From assembly GCA_027485815.1 (NCBI GenBank), contig JAIXQE010000164.1, positions 1 through 53,486 of the forward strand: a stretch of 53,486 nucleotides of DNA, read 5' to 3'. The notes beneath the pieces were generated by a model. The model searched no databases and was not told the origin of the DNA. It saw only the letters and a list, made by a program, of their open reading frames with translations. Shown piece after piece: positions 34,555 through 42,637 of this stretch; the stretch's first letter is position 1; the number at the start of each line of letters is the position of its first letter. Position numbers and translations under genes: made by a program. The stretch is from Opitutaceae bacterium (GTDB lineage: Bacteria; Verrucomicrobiota; Verrucomicrobiia; Opitutales; Opitutaceae).

Positions 34555-36387
34555 ATGCGTCAACTCCCCCTCATCTTCGCCCTGTTCTCTGCCAGCCTTC
34601 CGGCCGTGGCGGCTGAGCCCGCCCGGGTTGCTGTCCTCGGCGGCCAGGTCTTCGTTAACCACGGCCTCGTCGGGGTCGGCCGGATCCCGGCGGCCCAACG
34701 CGACCGCTTCGGCGAGACGTTCGGCTCGTTTTCCGCCTTTGCGTTTCAGCCCGGCACTTGGCGGCGGGAGCGCGATGGCTCCTACCGCGGAATCCTCTAC
34801 GGCCAGCCCGACCGTGGTTATAACGGCGCGGGCACGACGAACTACATTCCGCGTTACAACCGTCTGGCGGTCACGTTCCGGCCCGCCTCGGCTGGCGCCG
34901 CCACGCAGGACCAGGTGCTGCTCGAGCTCGTGGATTCCGTCCGTTTCGCGGAGGCGGATGGTCGCCCCTTCACCTCCCTCGATCCGGTGAGCGCTGGCAC
35001 GGGCACCCGGCCCGGCTTCCCCGCCCTCCCGCAGGCCTTCAACGGCCGGCTTTCGCTCGACGCCGAGGGCATCGTGGTGAACGCCGACGGTTCCGTCTGG
35101 GTCAGCGACGAGTACGGCCCCTACGTCTTCCGCTTCAGCGCCGAGGGGCGCCTGCTCTCCGCGTTGCGCCCGCCCGAAGCGCTGATTCCCAAGCGCGGGG
35201 GCGCGGATTCCTTCGCTTCCAACAATCCCGGAGCGGGCCAGCCGGCCCCGTCCCCCGCCGACCCGGTCACCGGACGGCAGAACAACCAGGGGCTGGAGGG
35301 CCTCGCGCTTTCGCCGGACGGCAAGACGCTCTTCACCCTCCTGCAGTCGGCCGCCCGCCAGGATGGCGGCACCGGTGCCACCGGCCCGCGCCGCCACACG
35401 CGCCTGCTAGCCTATGACGTTACGGGCGCGGAGCCCCGCCTGACCGGCCATTACGTGCTCGCGCTGCCGACCTTCACGGTGGGGACCGCGACGCGGGTGG
35501 CCGCGCAGAGCGAAATCCTCGCGCTGAACAACCAGCAGATTCTGGTGCTGGCGCGCGACGGCAACGGTCGGGGGCTGCCGAATCCCGTCTCCGCGTACCG
35601 CTCCATCCTGGTATATGATCTGCGCGGGGCGACGAACCTGCTCGGCACGGCGTACGAGACCGCCGGCACGCCGGTGGCTCCCGGCGGCAACCTCGTGGCG
35701 GGCATCGTGCCTGCGAGCTCAACCCCGCTGGTCGACTTGAACGACGCGGCGCAGCTGGCGCGCTTCGGCCTGAACAACGGCCCCGTAGATAATGCCAATA
35801 CCCTCTCCGAGAAGTGGGAGGCGCTCGCCCTGGTGCCCGCCCTCGATCCGGCGGCGCCCGACGATTGGTTCCTCTTCGTCGGCAATGACAATGATTTCAT
35901 CACTACCGCGGGCTTCCAGGACGGCGGCACCTACGCGGAGCGCTTTGACAATGACAACATGGTGCTGGTCTACCGCCTCTCGCTTCCCACGCGCCTCGCG
36001 AATTCCTCGAGCCGGGGCATGGCGGGCGCCGGCGAGGCCGCGCACATCCACGGCTTCGTTGTCACCGGCGCGCGGCCGCGGCCCGTGCTGATCCGCGCGG
36101 TGGGCCCCTCGCTCGCCGCCTACGGCGTGGCGGGTCTGCTCGCCGATCCCCAGCTCGCGGTGCACGACGCGGCCGGCCGGCGGATCGCCCTGAACGACAA
36201 TTGGGCGGAAGCGGATGCGACGGTGGTGCGGGTGGCCGCCTCGCGCGCGGGAGCCTTCCCGCTCACCGAGGGTGGCCGCGACGCGGCGGTGATCGCCCAG
36301 CTGGATCCCGGCGCCTACACGGTCACGGCTTCCGCCGCGACCGGTGCCGGCGGCCTCGTCCTGGTTGAGGTTTACGAGCTGCCCTAA
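34555..36387 (+). CDS. Secreted phytase-like esterase (PF13449-type) with C-terminal Verrucomicrobia-type domain
   Basis: This is a 610-residue protein; ATG 34555 starts a signal peptide (MRQLPLIFALFSASLPAVAA). Residues about 30-480 match the 'esterase-like activity of phytase' type, a propeller-like fold: 'FSAFAFQPGTWRRERDGSYR', 'ILYGQPDRGYNGAGTTNYIP', 'VWVSDEYGPYVFRFSAEGRL', 'NNQGLEGLALSPDGKTLFTL' and 'LSEKWEALALVPALDP'. The last about 120 residues ('GFVVTGARPRPVLIRAVGPS', 'ALNDNW') form a domain I associate with secreted Verrucomicrobiota proteins. It probably releases phosphate from organic phosphate outside the cell or in the periplasm. It is first of a four-gene unit: the receptor gene follows by 10 bp. 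Confidence 0.88.
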   Translation: MRQLPLIFALFSASLPAVAAEPARVAVLGGQVFVNHGLVGVGRIPAAQRDRFGETFGSFSAFAFQPGTWRRERDGSYRGILYGQPDRGYNGAGTTNYIPRYNRLAVTFRPASAGAATQDQVLLELVDSVRFAEADGRPFTSLDPVSAGTGTRPGFPALPQAFNGRLSLDAEGIVVNADGSVWVSDEYGPYVFRFSAEGRLLSALRPPEALIPKRGGADSFASNNPGAGQPAPSPADPVTGRQNNQGLEGLALSPDGKTLFTLLQSAARQDGGTGATGPRRHTRLLAYDVTGAEPRLTGHYVLALPTFTVGTATRVAAQSEILALNNQQILVLARDGNGRGLPNPVSAYRSILVYDLRGATNLLGTAYETAGTPVAPGGNLVAGIVPASSTPLVDLNDAAQLARFGLNNGPVDNANTLSEKWEALALVPALDPAAPDDWFLFVGNDNDFITTAGFQDGGTYAERFDNDNMVLVYRLSLPTRLANSSSRGMAGAGEAAHIHGFVVTGARPRPVLIRAVGPSLAAYGVAGLLADPQLAVHDAAGRRIALNDNWAEADATVVRVAASRAGAFPLTEGGRDAAVIAQLDPGAYTVTASAATGAGGLVLVEVYELP

Positions 36388-36397
36388 GGACTCTCCG

Positions 36398-38821
36398 ATG
36401 AACACCTTCGCCTTCCCGGGGACGCCCTTTCGTCCCGCCTCGCTGCTCGCGCTCCTGCTCGCGGTCCCGTCCCTGCCGGGGGCGGCGCCGGCAGGTGAAC
36501 CCGAGCGGCTCGCCTCGATGGTGGTCACCGGCACGCGTCAGCTCGGTCGCTCCGTCACGGACTCCCTGGCGCCGATCGAGGTGGTGCCCTCGGCCGTGAT
36601 CCGCAGTTCGGTCTCCTCCGAGCTCACCGACGTCCTGACGCAGGCGGTCCCCTCCTTCAACGTGCAGCGCCTGACGATCGGGGAAGGGCTCGCGTTCGTG
36701 CGTCCGGCGCGGCTGCGGGGTCTTTCCCCGGACCAGACCTTGGTCCTGGTCAACGGGCGCCGGCGGCACCGCTCCGCGTTCATCAGTCCCTCGGGCTACC
36801 AGGCGGCGGATCTGGGTCAGATCCCCTCGTTCCTGCTGCAACGCGTCGAGGTGCTGCGGGACGGCGCCTCCGCGCAGTACGGTTCCGACGCCATCGCCGG
36901 GGTGATCAACCTCGTCCTGAAGGACAACCTCGGCTTCGAGGGCTATGGCCAGGTCGCGCAGTACTTCGGGGGCGACGGGCTGAACCGCCAGGCCGGGCTG
37001 CATTACGGGTTTCCCGTGGGGCGGAATGGGGTGGTTTCGTTCGGCTACGAGGCGTCGAACGCGGAACGCACTTCCCGCTCGGTGCAGCGCGCCGATGCGC
37101 TGGCCTACGTGCGCGCCCATCCGGAGCGGGCCCGGCTGGTGCCGGATCCCGTGCAGCGTTGGGGTCAGCCGGACCGGCGGGCCCAGCGGCTGGCCGTGAA
37201 CACCCGCCAGGAGGTCGCGCCCGGGGTCACCGCCTACGGGCACGTGTTGCTCGGGTTCAGCGATGGCCTGGACGACTTCAATTGGCGCAATCCGGACACG
37301 AATGCGGCGTTCCGGCGCTCGGCCTTCCAGAACGCACCGGCGTCGCTGCAGCCCGGCTACGCGCTGCTGGACTCCTTCCCCGGTGGCTTCACGCCCTACT
37401 TCGGCACGCGGGACCTCGACTGGTCCGTCGTGACGGGCGTGCGTGGCACCGCGGGCTCCGAGTGGCGCTGGGACGTCGCGGCCGGCGTCGGCCGCAATCG
37501 CTTGGACTACTTCCTGCGCAACACCGTGAACGCCTCGTTCGGCGCCCTCTCGCCCCGCGAGTTCGACGCCGGCGGGCTCCGTCAGCGCGAGCGCAACCTC
37601 AATGTCGACGTGGTCTATCAGCCGCGCGCCTGGGAACTTGCCGCGCCGACGACCCTCGCGCTCGGCGTGGAGACCCGCCGGGAGGAATTCCGCATCCGGG
37701 CGGGGGACCGCTTCTCGTGGGATGTCGGGCCCCTGGGGGATCTCCCGGTCGGCGCCAACGGGTTTCCCGGCTGGAGCCCGATCCAGGTGGTGGACGCCGC
37801 GCGTGACAGTCACGCCGCGTACGCCGATCTGGAGCTGAGGCCCCTCCGCGCGCTTTCGCTCGGAGCGGCCACCCGTGCGGAGCGCTTCGCCGATTTCGGT
37901 TCCACCCTCGACGGCAAATTGTCGGCGCGCCTGGAGCCGATCACCGGGCTCGCCTTCCGGGGCACCGTGAGCACGGGCTTCCACGCGCCCACGCCGGGCC
38001 TGTCCAATTACACGCGGACCAGTCAGGGCCTTCTGCCCGGGACCTCCACGTTGTTCACCTCCGGCCAGATCGCGGTTTCCAACCCCGTGGCCCAGTTCCT
38101 CGGCGCCAAGCCGCTCACGCCCGAAAGGTCCCGGCAGGGCTCGGCGGGGCTGGTGTGGTCGCTCGTCGGATTGGTCTTCACCGCGGACGTCTACCGCATC
38201 GACGTGCGGGACCGCCTCAACATCTCCCAGGGTTTCACGCTCACCGCGGCGCAAAGGGCGCAGTTGGTCGCCACGGGGGTGACCGATGCGGCGAACCTTA
38301 ACCTGGTGAATTTCCTCACCAATGCCTTCGACACGCGGACTGAGGGTCTGGATCTGGCGCTTACCCGGAGCTGGCGGCTGGAGCCGGGGCTGCGCCTGAC
38401 GGCCACGGCGGCCTTCAACCGCAACCAGACCACCGCGGTGCGGTTCGACCCGCGGATCATCTCGCGCGACGGGCGGCTCAACCTTGAGCGCCGCATCCCG
38501 GGCCGCGGCGGCAACCTGGTCGTGGCGATCGAGCATGCCCGGTGGTCGGGGCAGGTCCGAGTGCGCCACTTCGGCCCGTGGATCGACGCCCAGTCGAATT
38601 CCACGATCGTGCAGGAGTTCGGCGCGCAGACGCTGCTCGACCTGTCCGCCACCGTGAAGCTCCCCCATCGGGCGAGTCTCGTGGTCGGGGCGGAGAACGT
38701 GCTGGACCGCTATCCGGACAAGGCGCTGTTCAATGCCGCCAACGGGCTGCTCTACTCCCGGAATTCGCCTTACGACGCCGATGGGGGGCGCTGGTATGTG
38801 CGCCTGAATCAGGGCTTCTGA
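36398..38821 (+). CDS. TonB-dependent receptor in the phytase-like operon
   Basis: This is an 807-residue protein, ATG 36398 preceded by AAGGA about 11 nt upstream (just after the previous stop). The signal peptide (MNTFAFPGTPFRPASLLALL) ends near 'LPGAAPAG'. The plug includes 'LASMVVTGTRQLGRSVTDSL', 'RLRGLSPDQTLVLVNGRRRH', 'LLQRVEVLRDGASAQYGSDA' and 'IAGVINLVLKDNLG'. The barrel ends 'YVRLNQGF' with terminal Phe. Operon placement directly behind a secreted phytase-like enzyme suggests it imports that enzyme's product or substrate. The next gene follows by 7 bp. The plug resembles the receptor at 30424, so the two may be related paralogues. Confidence 0.93.
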   Translation: MNTFAFPGTPFRPASLLALLLAVPSLPGAAPAGEPERLASMVVTGTRQLGRSVTDSLAPIEVVPSAVIRSSVSSELTDVLTQAVPSFNVQRLTIGEGLAFVRPARLRGLSPDQTLVLVNGRRRHRSAFISPSGYQAADLGQIPSFLLQRVEVLRDGASAQYGSDAIAGVINLVLKDNLGFEGYGQVAQYFGGDGLNRQAGLHYGFPVGRNGVVSFGYEASNAERTSRSVQRADALAYVRAHPERARLVPDPVQRWGQPDRRAQRLAVNTRQEVAPGVTAYGHVLLGFSDGLDDFNWRNPDTNAAFRRSAFQNAPASLQPGYALLDSFPGGFTPYFGTRDLDWSVVTGVRGTAGSEWRWDVAAGVGRNRLDYFLRNTVNASFGALSPREFDAGGLRQRERNLNVDVVYQPRAWELAAPTTLALGVETRREEFRIRAGDRFSWDVGPLGDLPVGANGFPGWSPIQVVDAARDSHAAYADLELRPLRALSLGAATRAERFADFGSTLDGKLSARLEPITGLAFRGTVSTGFHAPTPGLSNYTRTSQGLLPGTSTLFTSGQIAVSNPVAQFLGAKPLTPERSRQGSAGLVWSLVGLVFTADVYRIDVRDRLNISQGFTLTAAQRAQLVATGVTDAANLNLVNFLTNAFDTRTEGLDLALTRSWRLEPGLRLTATAAFNRNQTTAVRFDPRIISRDGRLNLERRIPGRGGNLVVAIEHARWSGQVRVRHFGPWIDAQSNSTIVQEFGAQTLLDLSATVKLPHRASLVVGAENVLDRYPDKALFNAANGLLYSRNSPYDADGGRWYVRLNQGF

Positions 38822-38828
38822 CCGCGGT

Positions 38829-40070
38829 ATGCCCTGTTCCCGCCGCGCGTTCCTCGCCGGCGCTCTGGCCGCTGGGGCGCCCGGGCTCAGCCGGGCCGGC
38901 CCGGCGCCGCGCCCTCCGGTGCAGGAGTCGGACTGGGCGGAGGTAGCCCGGGAGTGGGCGGCGACCCCGGGTCAGCTCAACCTGGAGAGCGGCGGCGTGC
39001 AGCCGGTGCCCCTCGCCGTGAACGAGGTCTTTCGGCGGGCGTGGGCGGACGCCACGCGACTCCCGCCGGCCGAACTGGCGCGGGTGCAGGTCCCGGCGCT
39101 GGAGGAGGTCCGGAGGCGGTTGGCCGCGGCCTCCGGCTTTGCGCCGGACGAGATCGCCCTCGTGCGGAATACCACCGAGGGGCTGCAAAATCTGCTGCTG
39201 GGTTGGCCCCTCGTTCGCGGTGACCGGGTGCTGACCACGACGCAGGATTACTGGCGGTTCCAGGATGGCCTCGATCAGCGCGCCGCGCGGGAGGGGATCG
39301 AGGTGGACCGGATCCGCCTGCCCGTGCCGCTCCGCGACGCGGCTTCGGTCGTGGACTCCTTCGTCGCCGCCCTTCGGCCGGAGACGCGGGTGGTCTTGGT
39401 CTCCGAGATGATCAACCTGACCGGCCAGATCCTGCCGATCGCCGCCATTGCGGCCGCCATGCGGGCCCGCGGCGTAGCGGTGCTCATCGACGGGGCGCAC
39501 GGCTTCGGGCACCTCACCGCGCAGCCCGACACGTTCGGTGCGGACGGCTACGCGACCTCCCTGCACAAGTGGCTCGGCGCTCCCCACGGCACCGGCTTTC
39601 TGGCCCTGCGGCGCCGCTGGATTGGGGAGGTTTGGCCGCTCTTTCCCGCTCTTGCCTCGCGGCGTGAGGACATCCGGAAGTTTGAGGGTTGGGGTACCTT
39701 TGCGGCGGCCCCCTTTCTGGCCATCCCGGCGGCGCTGGACTTCTGGCGCCGCATCGGCCCCGAGGCCAAGCTGGCCCGTCTGCGCTGGCTCCGCGACCGC
39801 TGGCTCCAGGCCTGTGCCGGGGATCCGCGAGTCCGGCTGTTGACCCGCACGGCGGAGGAGGGGGCGGGAGCCATTGCGACCGTCGAGCTCCGCGGGCAAG
39901 ACCCGCGGTCGATCGCGGAGGCCTTGCGGGTCCGAGAGGGCATCTTTGTCCGCGCCATCGCGCATCCGGAATTTCGCGGCCTGCGCGTGACGCCCAATCT
40001 ATTCAACTCCGCGGCGGACCTCGATCGCTTCGCTGAACGCTTGCGGTTCCACCTTGATGCCGGGGGATGA
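38829..40070 (+). CDS. Tat-exported class V aminotransferase-fold PLP enzyme (PvdN/isopenicillin-epimerase-like)
   Basis: This is a 413-residue protein with a twin-arginine signal at residues 4-15 (SRRAFLAGALAA). The class V fold is complete: 'LVRNTTEGLQNLLLGWPLVR' at the N-terminal phosphate-binding region, 'AVLIDGAHGFGH' supplying the cofactor Asp and stacking His, and 'YATSLHKWLGAPHGTGFLAL' with the PLP-binding Lys at about residue 247. Periplasmic Tat-exported members are known, such as PvdN in pyoverdine maturation. In this operon, behind a receptor and a phytase-like enzyme, the substrate is unknown. An aminophosphonate is an attractive guess, since 2-aminoethylphosphonate transaminases share the fold, but nothing in the sequence proves it. 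Confidence 0.9.
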   Translation: MPCSRRAFLAGALAAGAPGLSRAGPAPRPPVQESDWAEVAREWAATPGQLNLESGGVQPVPLAVNEVFRRAWADATRLPPAELARVQVPALEEVRRRLAAASGFAPDEIALVRNTTEGLQNLLLGWPLVRGDRVLTTTQDYWRFQDGLDQRAAREGIEVDRIRLPVPLRDAASVVDSFVAALRPETRVVLVSEMINLTGQILPIAAIAAAMRARGVAVLIDGAHGFGHLTAQPDTFGADGYATSLHKWLGAPHGTGFLALRRRWIGEVWPLFPALASRREDIRKFEGWGTFAAAPFLAIPAALDFWRRIGPEAKLARLRWLRDRWLQACAGDPRVRLLTRTAEEGAGAIATVELRGQDPRSIAEALRVREGIFVRAIAHPEFRGLRVTPNLFNSAADLDRFAERLRFHLDAGG

Positions 40071-40126
40071 GGCAGAGCCCGGCCTTTTTCGTTCCCCCAG
40101 GTCCCCCTTTTCGCCTCCCTTTCCCC

Positions 40127-41029
40127 ATGATGCTGCGTCGACTCCCAGTCCTGCTCCTTTTGCTGGTGACGGCCCTGCCGGCCGCCGTCCCTTCCTCGCC
40201 CGCGGTGGAGGAGGAACGGGCGTGGCTGGCCTCGCTGCCGACCGCGCCGGTCCCCGAGCTCACCCGTCACGGGCTGCGCGCGACCGAGGTGCGGCGCTGG
40301 CCCGCCCGCGGCGCCAACCAAGGGGTGGCGGTCGATGCGGGCCACTTTTACGGCATCGGCAACTACGTGGTCGGCAAGTACGACAAACGCACCGGCGCAC
40401 GCGTCGCGGAATGGACTAGCCCGCGCGGCGGACCGGTGGTGCACCTCAACGGTGGCCTGGTGCAGGACGGAGTATTGGTCCTAGCGCACTCCAATTTCCC
40501 CCAGGTGCCGATGGCCAGCTCGGTCGAGTTCTTCGATCCGGCGACGCTCCGTCCGGTCCGCAGCCTCAGTCTCGGCCTGCGCCACGGTTCCCTCACGTGG
40601 GCGGAGCGCCGCGGGGGCGACTGGTGGGCCTGCTTTGCGCACTACAACGATCAGGGCTTCGAGCCGGGGCGCGACCAGCGTTGGACGCACGTCGCGCGGT
40701 TCGATGTGGACTGGCAGATCCGCGAATCGTGGCTCTTTCCTCCCCAGGTGGTGGCGACCTGGGGGAAGAGCAGTTGCTCCGGCGGAAGCTGGGGGCCGGA
40801 TGGCCTGTTGTATGTGACCGGGCATGACGCCCGGGAGCTCTACGTTCTCCGGTTGCCGCGGATGGGGTCCGTCCTCGAGTACGTGACGACGATCGAGGTG
40901 CCGTTCGAAGGGCAATCGTGGGCGTGGGACCCGGCCGAGGAGCGGACGATTTACGGCATCGTGCGTCGCACCCGCGAGGTGGTCGTCGCGCGCATCCCGG
41001 CGCTGCCGGACAGCCTGCGGAGCCGGTGA
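40127..41029 (+). CDS. Secreted propeller-like protein of unknown function
   Basis: This is a 300-residue protein. ATG 40127 was chosen because it opens a clear signal peptide (MMLRRLPVLLLLLVTALPAA). An ATGA overlap with the previous gene at 40067 would add 20 residues of proline-rich leader and cannot be excluded. The mature part shows short repeated strand patterns as in NHL or six-bladed propellers: 'GVAVDAGHFYGIGNYVVGKY', 'HSNFPQVPMASSVEFFDPAT', 'SSCSGGSWGPDGLLYVTGHD' and 'GQSWAWDPAEERTIYGIVRR'. I do not recognise a specific family or catalytic motif. It is last in the unit with the phytase-like esterase, receptor and PLP enzyme, so a role in handling their substrate is inferred. Confidence 0.8.
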   Translation: MMLRRLPVLLLLLVTALPAAVPSSPAVEEERAWLASLPTAPVPELTRHGLRATEVRRWPARGANQGVAVDAGHFYGIGNYVVGKYDKRTGARVAEWTSPRGGPVVHLNGGLVQDGVLVLAHSNFPQVPMASSVEFFDPATLRPVRSLSLGLRHGSLTWAERRGGDWWACFAHYNDQGFEPGRDQRWTHVARFDVDWQIRESWLFPPQVVATWGKSSCSGGSWGPDGLLYVTGHDARELYVLRLPRMGSVLEYVTTIEVPFEGQSWAWDPAEERTIYGIVRRTREVVVARIPALPDSLRSR

Positions 41030-41051
41030 GGCCTGTTTAGCCCCTGGTGGG

Positions 41052-41330
41052 CTATTTCAGGCGGGCCTCCAGGGCCCGCCAGCGCTCCTCGATCCAAGCG
41101 GGGTGAATGGGGCCGTTGCGCATCGCCTCGTCGAGCAAAGCGTAGAGGTCCACCGCGGCGTCCTCGAGCGGGAGGCTGCCGGCGCAGCGCGGTCCGAGTG
41201 CCTGCCAGCGCGCGGCAAGATCCGGGGAGTTCAGCAGGCCGCCTTCGGCCGCGGCTTCCGCCAGCGTGAAAAGGGTGCGGGCCTCAGCCCGCAAGGCGCC
41301 GGGCAGAGGGGAGGGCTTGCGGGAAGGCAC
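41052..41330 (-). CDS. Small hypothetical protein, possibly phosphate-regulated
   Basis: GTG 41330 opens a 92-residue protein beginning PSRKPSPLPGALRAEA (after the start) and continuing with amphipathic helices: 'TLFTLAEAAAEGGLLNSPDL', 'LPLEDAAVDLYALLDEAMRN', 'HPAWIEERWRALEARL'. The composition is protein-like rather than shadow-like, and the frame lies between two genes of which neither overlaps it. The open frame extends upstream to an ATG at 41546, but that would overlap the phytase lipoprotein signal, so the shorter start is preferred. I do not recognise the family. A repeat pair lies 55 bp upstream, in the forward-type orientation for this gene. Confidence 0.55.
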   Translation of the reverse strand: MPSRKPSPLPGALRAEARTLFTLAEAAAEGGLLNSPDLAARWQALGPRCAGSLPLEDAAVDLYALLDEAMRNGPIHPAWIEERWRALEARLK

Positions 41331-41384
41331 GGCGCGAGGGTGGGTCGCGCCAGAGGGGCGGCAAGCGTCGGGGCGGCGCGGGGC

Positions 41385-41401
41385 GTTAAGATTGAGTGAC
41401 G
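41385..41401. promoter_or_regulatory. Candidate Pho box between the small gene and phytase
   Basis: GTTAAG (41385) and GTGACG (41396), 11 bp apart. On the minus strand CGTCAC-N5-CTTAAC points to the small gene at 41330 (55 bp); the phytase start is 60 bp downstream on the plus strand. It may serve both. Confidence 0.55.
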
Positions 41402-41461
41402 CCCCTCCCGGGAGTTGGGCCCGGCGTTTGCCCGCGGCGACGATTCGAATAGCGGAGGTGG

Positions 41462-42532
41462 ATGCCTCGTGCCCTCGTGTTCCTCGGCAGCCTGCTGGGC
41501 GGCCTCCTCCTTGTAGGCTGCTCCCGGTCTCCGGCGCCGGATCCACTGGCGGGCCGACCGCCCGTCAAACCGAGGATCGTGACGGCTCCGGTACCGCACG
41601 ATGCGGACGATCCGGCCATCTGGATCCACCCGACCGATCCCGCGCGCAGCCTCGTGCTGGGGACGGACAAGCACCGCGAGGGGGGACTCTACGCGTTCGA
41701 CCTCGATGGACGGATCATCGCCCGGGTGGCGCCCCTTGCCCGCCCCAATAACGTGGACGTGCTGCGGGGCGTGCGGCTGGGCGGGACGGAGGTTGACGTG
41801 GCGCTCGTCACCGAGCGCGAGGCCGGCCGGCTCAGGGTGTTCCGCCTGCCCGACCTCGTTCCCGTTGATGACGGCGGCCTTCCCGTGATGGATGGCGATC
41901 CGGCGCGGGCCCCGATGGGCGTCGCCGGATATCGTCGCGCGCGCGATGGGGCCACGTTCGCCATGGTCGGAGGCAAGGGAGGGCCAACCGAAGGTTACCT
42001 TTTTCAATATCGGCTGGCGGAGTTGTCTCCGGGAGTGCTGGGCGCCACCAAAGTGCGATCCTTTGGTCGCTACAGTGGCCGCAAGGAGATCGAGGCGATC
42101 GCGGTCGATGCGGAGCGGGGCTGGGTCTACTTCAGCGACGAGGGATTTGGCGTCCGCAAATACGCGGCGGATCCGGAGGCGCCCGCGGCAGACGCGGAGC
42201 TGGCGGTGCTGGGGCGCGAGGGTTTCGCCGGGGATCACGAGGGCATCGCCATCCGCCGGGAGGCGTCGGGCCGCGGGATCCTCGTGGTCTCCAACCAGCA
42301 GGCGTGGACCTTCCGCCTGTTCGCGGCCGAGGGTCCGCCCGAGCGGCCCCACGAGCACCGGCTGCTCGGGAGCGTCCGCCTCTCCACGCGGGAGACCGAC
42401 GGCTGCGACGTGACCGCCGTCGAGCTGCCTGGTTTTCCGGGAGGACTCTTCGCCGCGATGTCCGACGATCGCACGTTCCACCTGTACGCCTGGGCCGATC
42501 TCTGGGCCGCCGTGAACCCAGCCACGCCGTAA
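41462..42532 (+). CDS. Beta-propeller phytase (3-phytase) lipoprotein
   Basis: This is a 356-residue protein. The N-terminus has a lipoprotein signal (MPRALVFLGSLLGGLLLVGC, lipidated Cys at about residue 20, lipobox LVGC). The mature part matches BPP phytases: 'DADDPAIWIHPTDPARSLVL', 'LARPNNVDVLRGVRLGGTEV', 'GRYSGRKEIEAIAVDAERGW', 'VYFSDEGFGVRKYAADPEAP' and 'GREGFAGDHEGIAIRREASG'. These contain the acidic calcium and phosphate site residues expected for calcium-dependent hydrolysis of phytate. It should be anchored in an envelope membrane and release phosphate from inositol phosphates. A repeat pair precedes it, and the next box begins within its stop codon. Confidence 0.93.
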   Translation: MPRALVFLGSLLGGLLLVGCSRSPAPDPLAGRPPVKPRIVTAPVPHDADDPAIWIHPTDPARSLVLGTDKHREGGLYAFDLDGRIIARVAPLARPNNVDVLRGVRLGGTEVDVALVTEREAGRLRVFRLPDLVPVDDGGLPVMDGDPARAPMGVAGYRRARDGATFAMVGGKGGPTEGYLFQYRLAELSPGVLGATKVRSFGRYSGRKEIEAIAVDAERGWVYFSDEGFGVRKYAADPEAPAADAELAVLGREGFAGDHEGIAIRREASGRGILVVSNQQAWTFRLFAAEGPPERPHEHRLLGSVRLSTRETDGCDVTAVELPGFPGGLFAAMSDDRTFHLYAWADLWAAVNPATP

Positions 42533-42576
42533 CCTCGCCGTCATCACGGTGACAAGCCGGTGGCGGAGCGGTGACT
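42528..42576. promoter_or_regulatory. Five-unit back-to-back Pho-type array before the hydrolase/GH3 pair
   Basis: CGTAAC (42528), N5, CGTCAT (42539), N4, GTGACA (42549), N5, GTGGCG (42560), N5, GTGACT (42571). A forward pair is followed by reversed units after a 4-bp gap. The first hexamer overlaps the phytase stop codon. The array ends 61 bp before the hydrolase start. The same pair-N4-reversed-pair plan occurs at 48259-48296. Confidence 0.7.
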
Positions 42577-42637
42577 TAATGGTGTCGCCGTGCCTTTCCG
42601 ATTGTGGGTGTCCGCGGATCACGGGTGGGTGGGGGGA

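Noticed and set aside
36323-38668. 781-codon open minus frame opposite the receptor at 36398
   Set aside because: Shadow of the receptor gene; composition is not protein-like.
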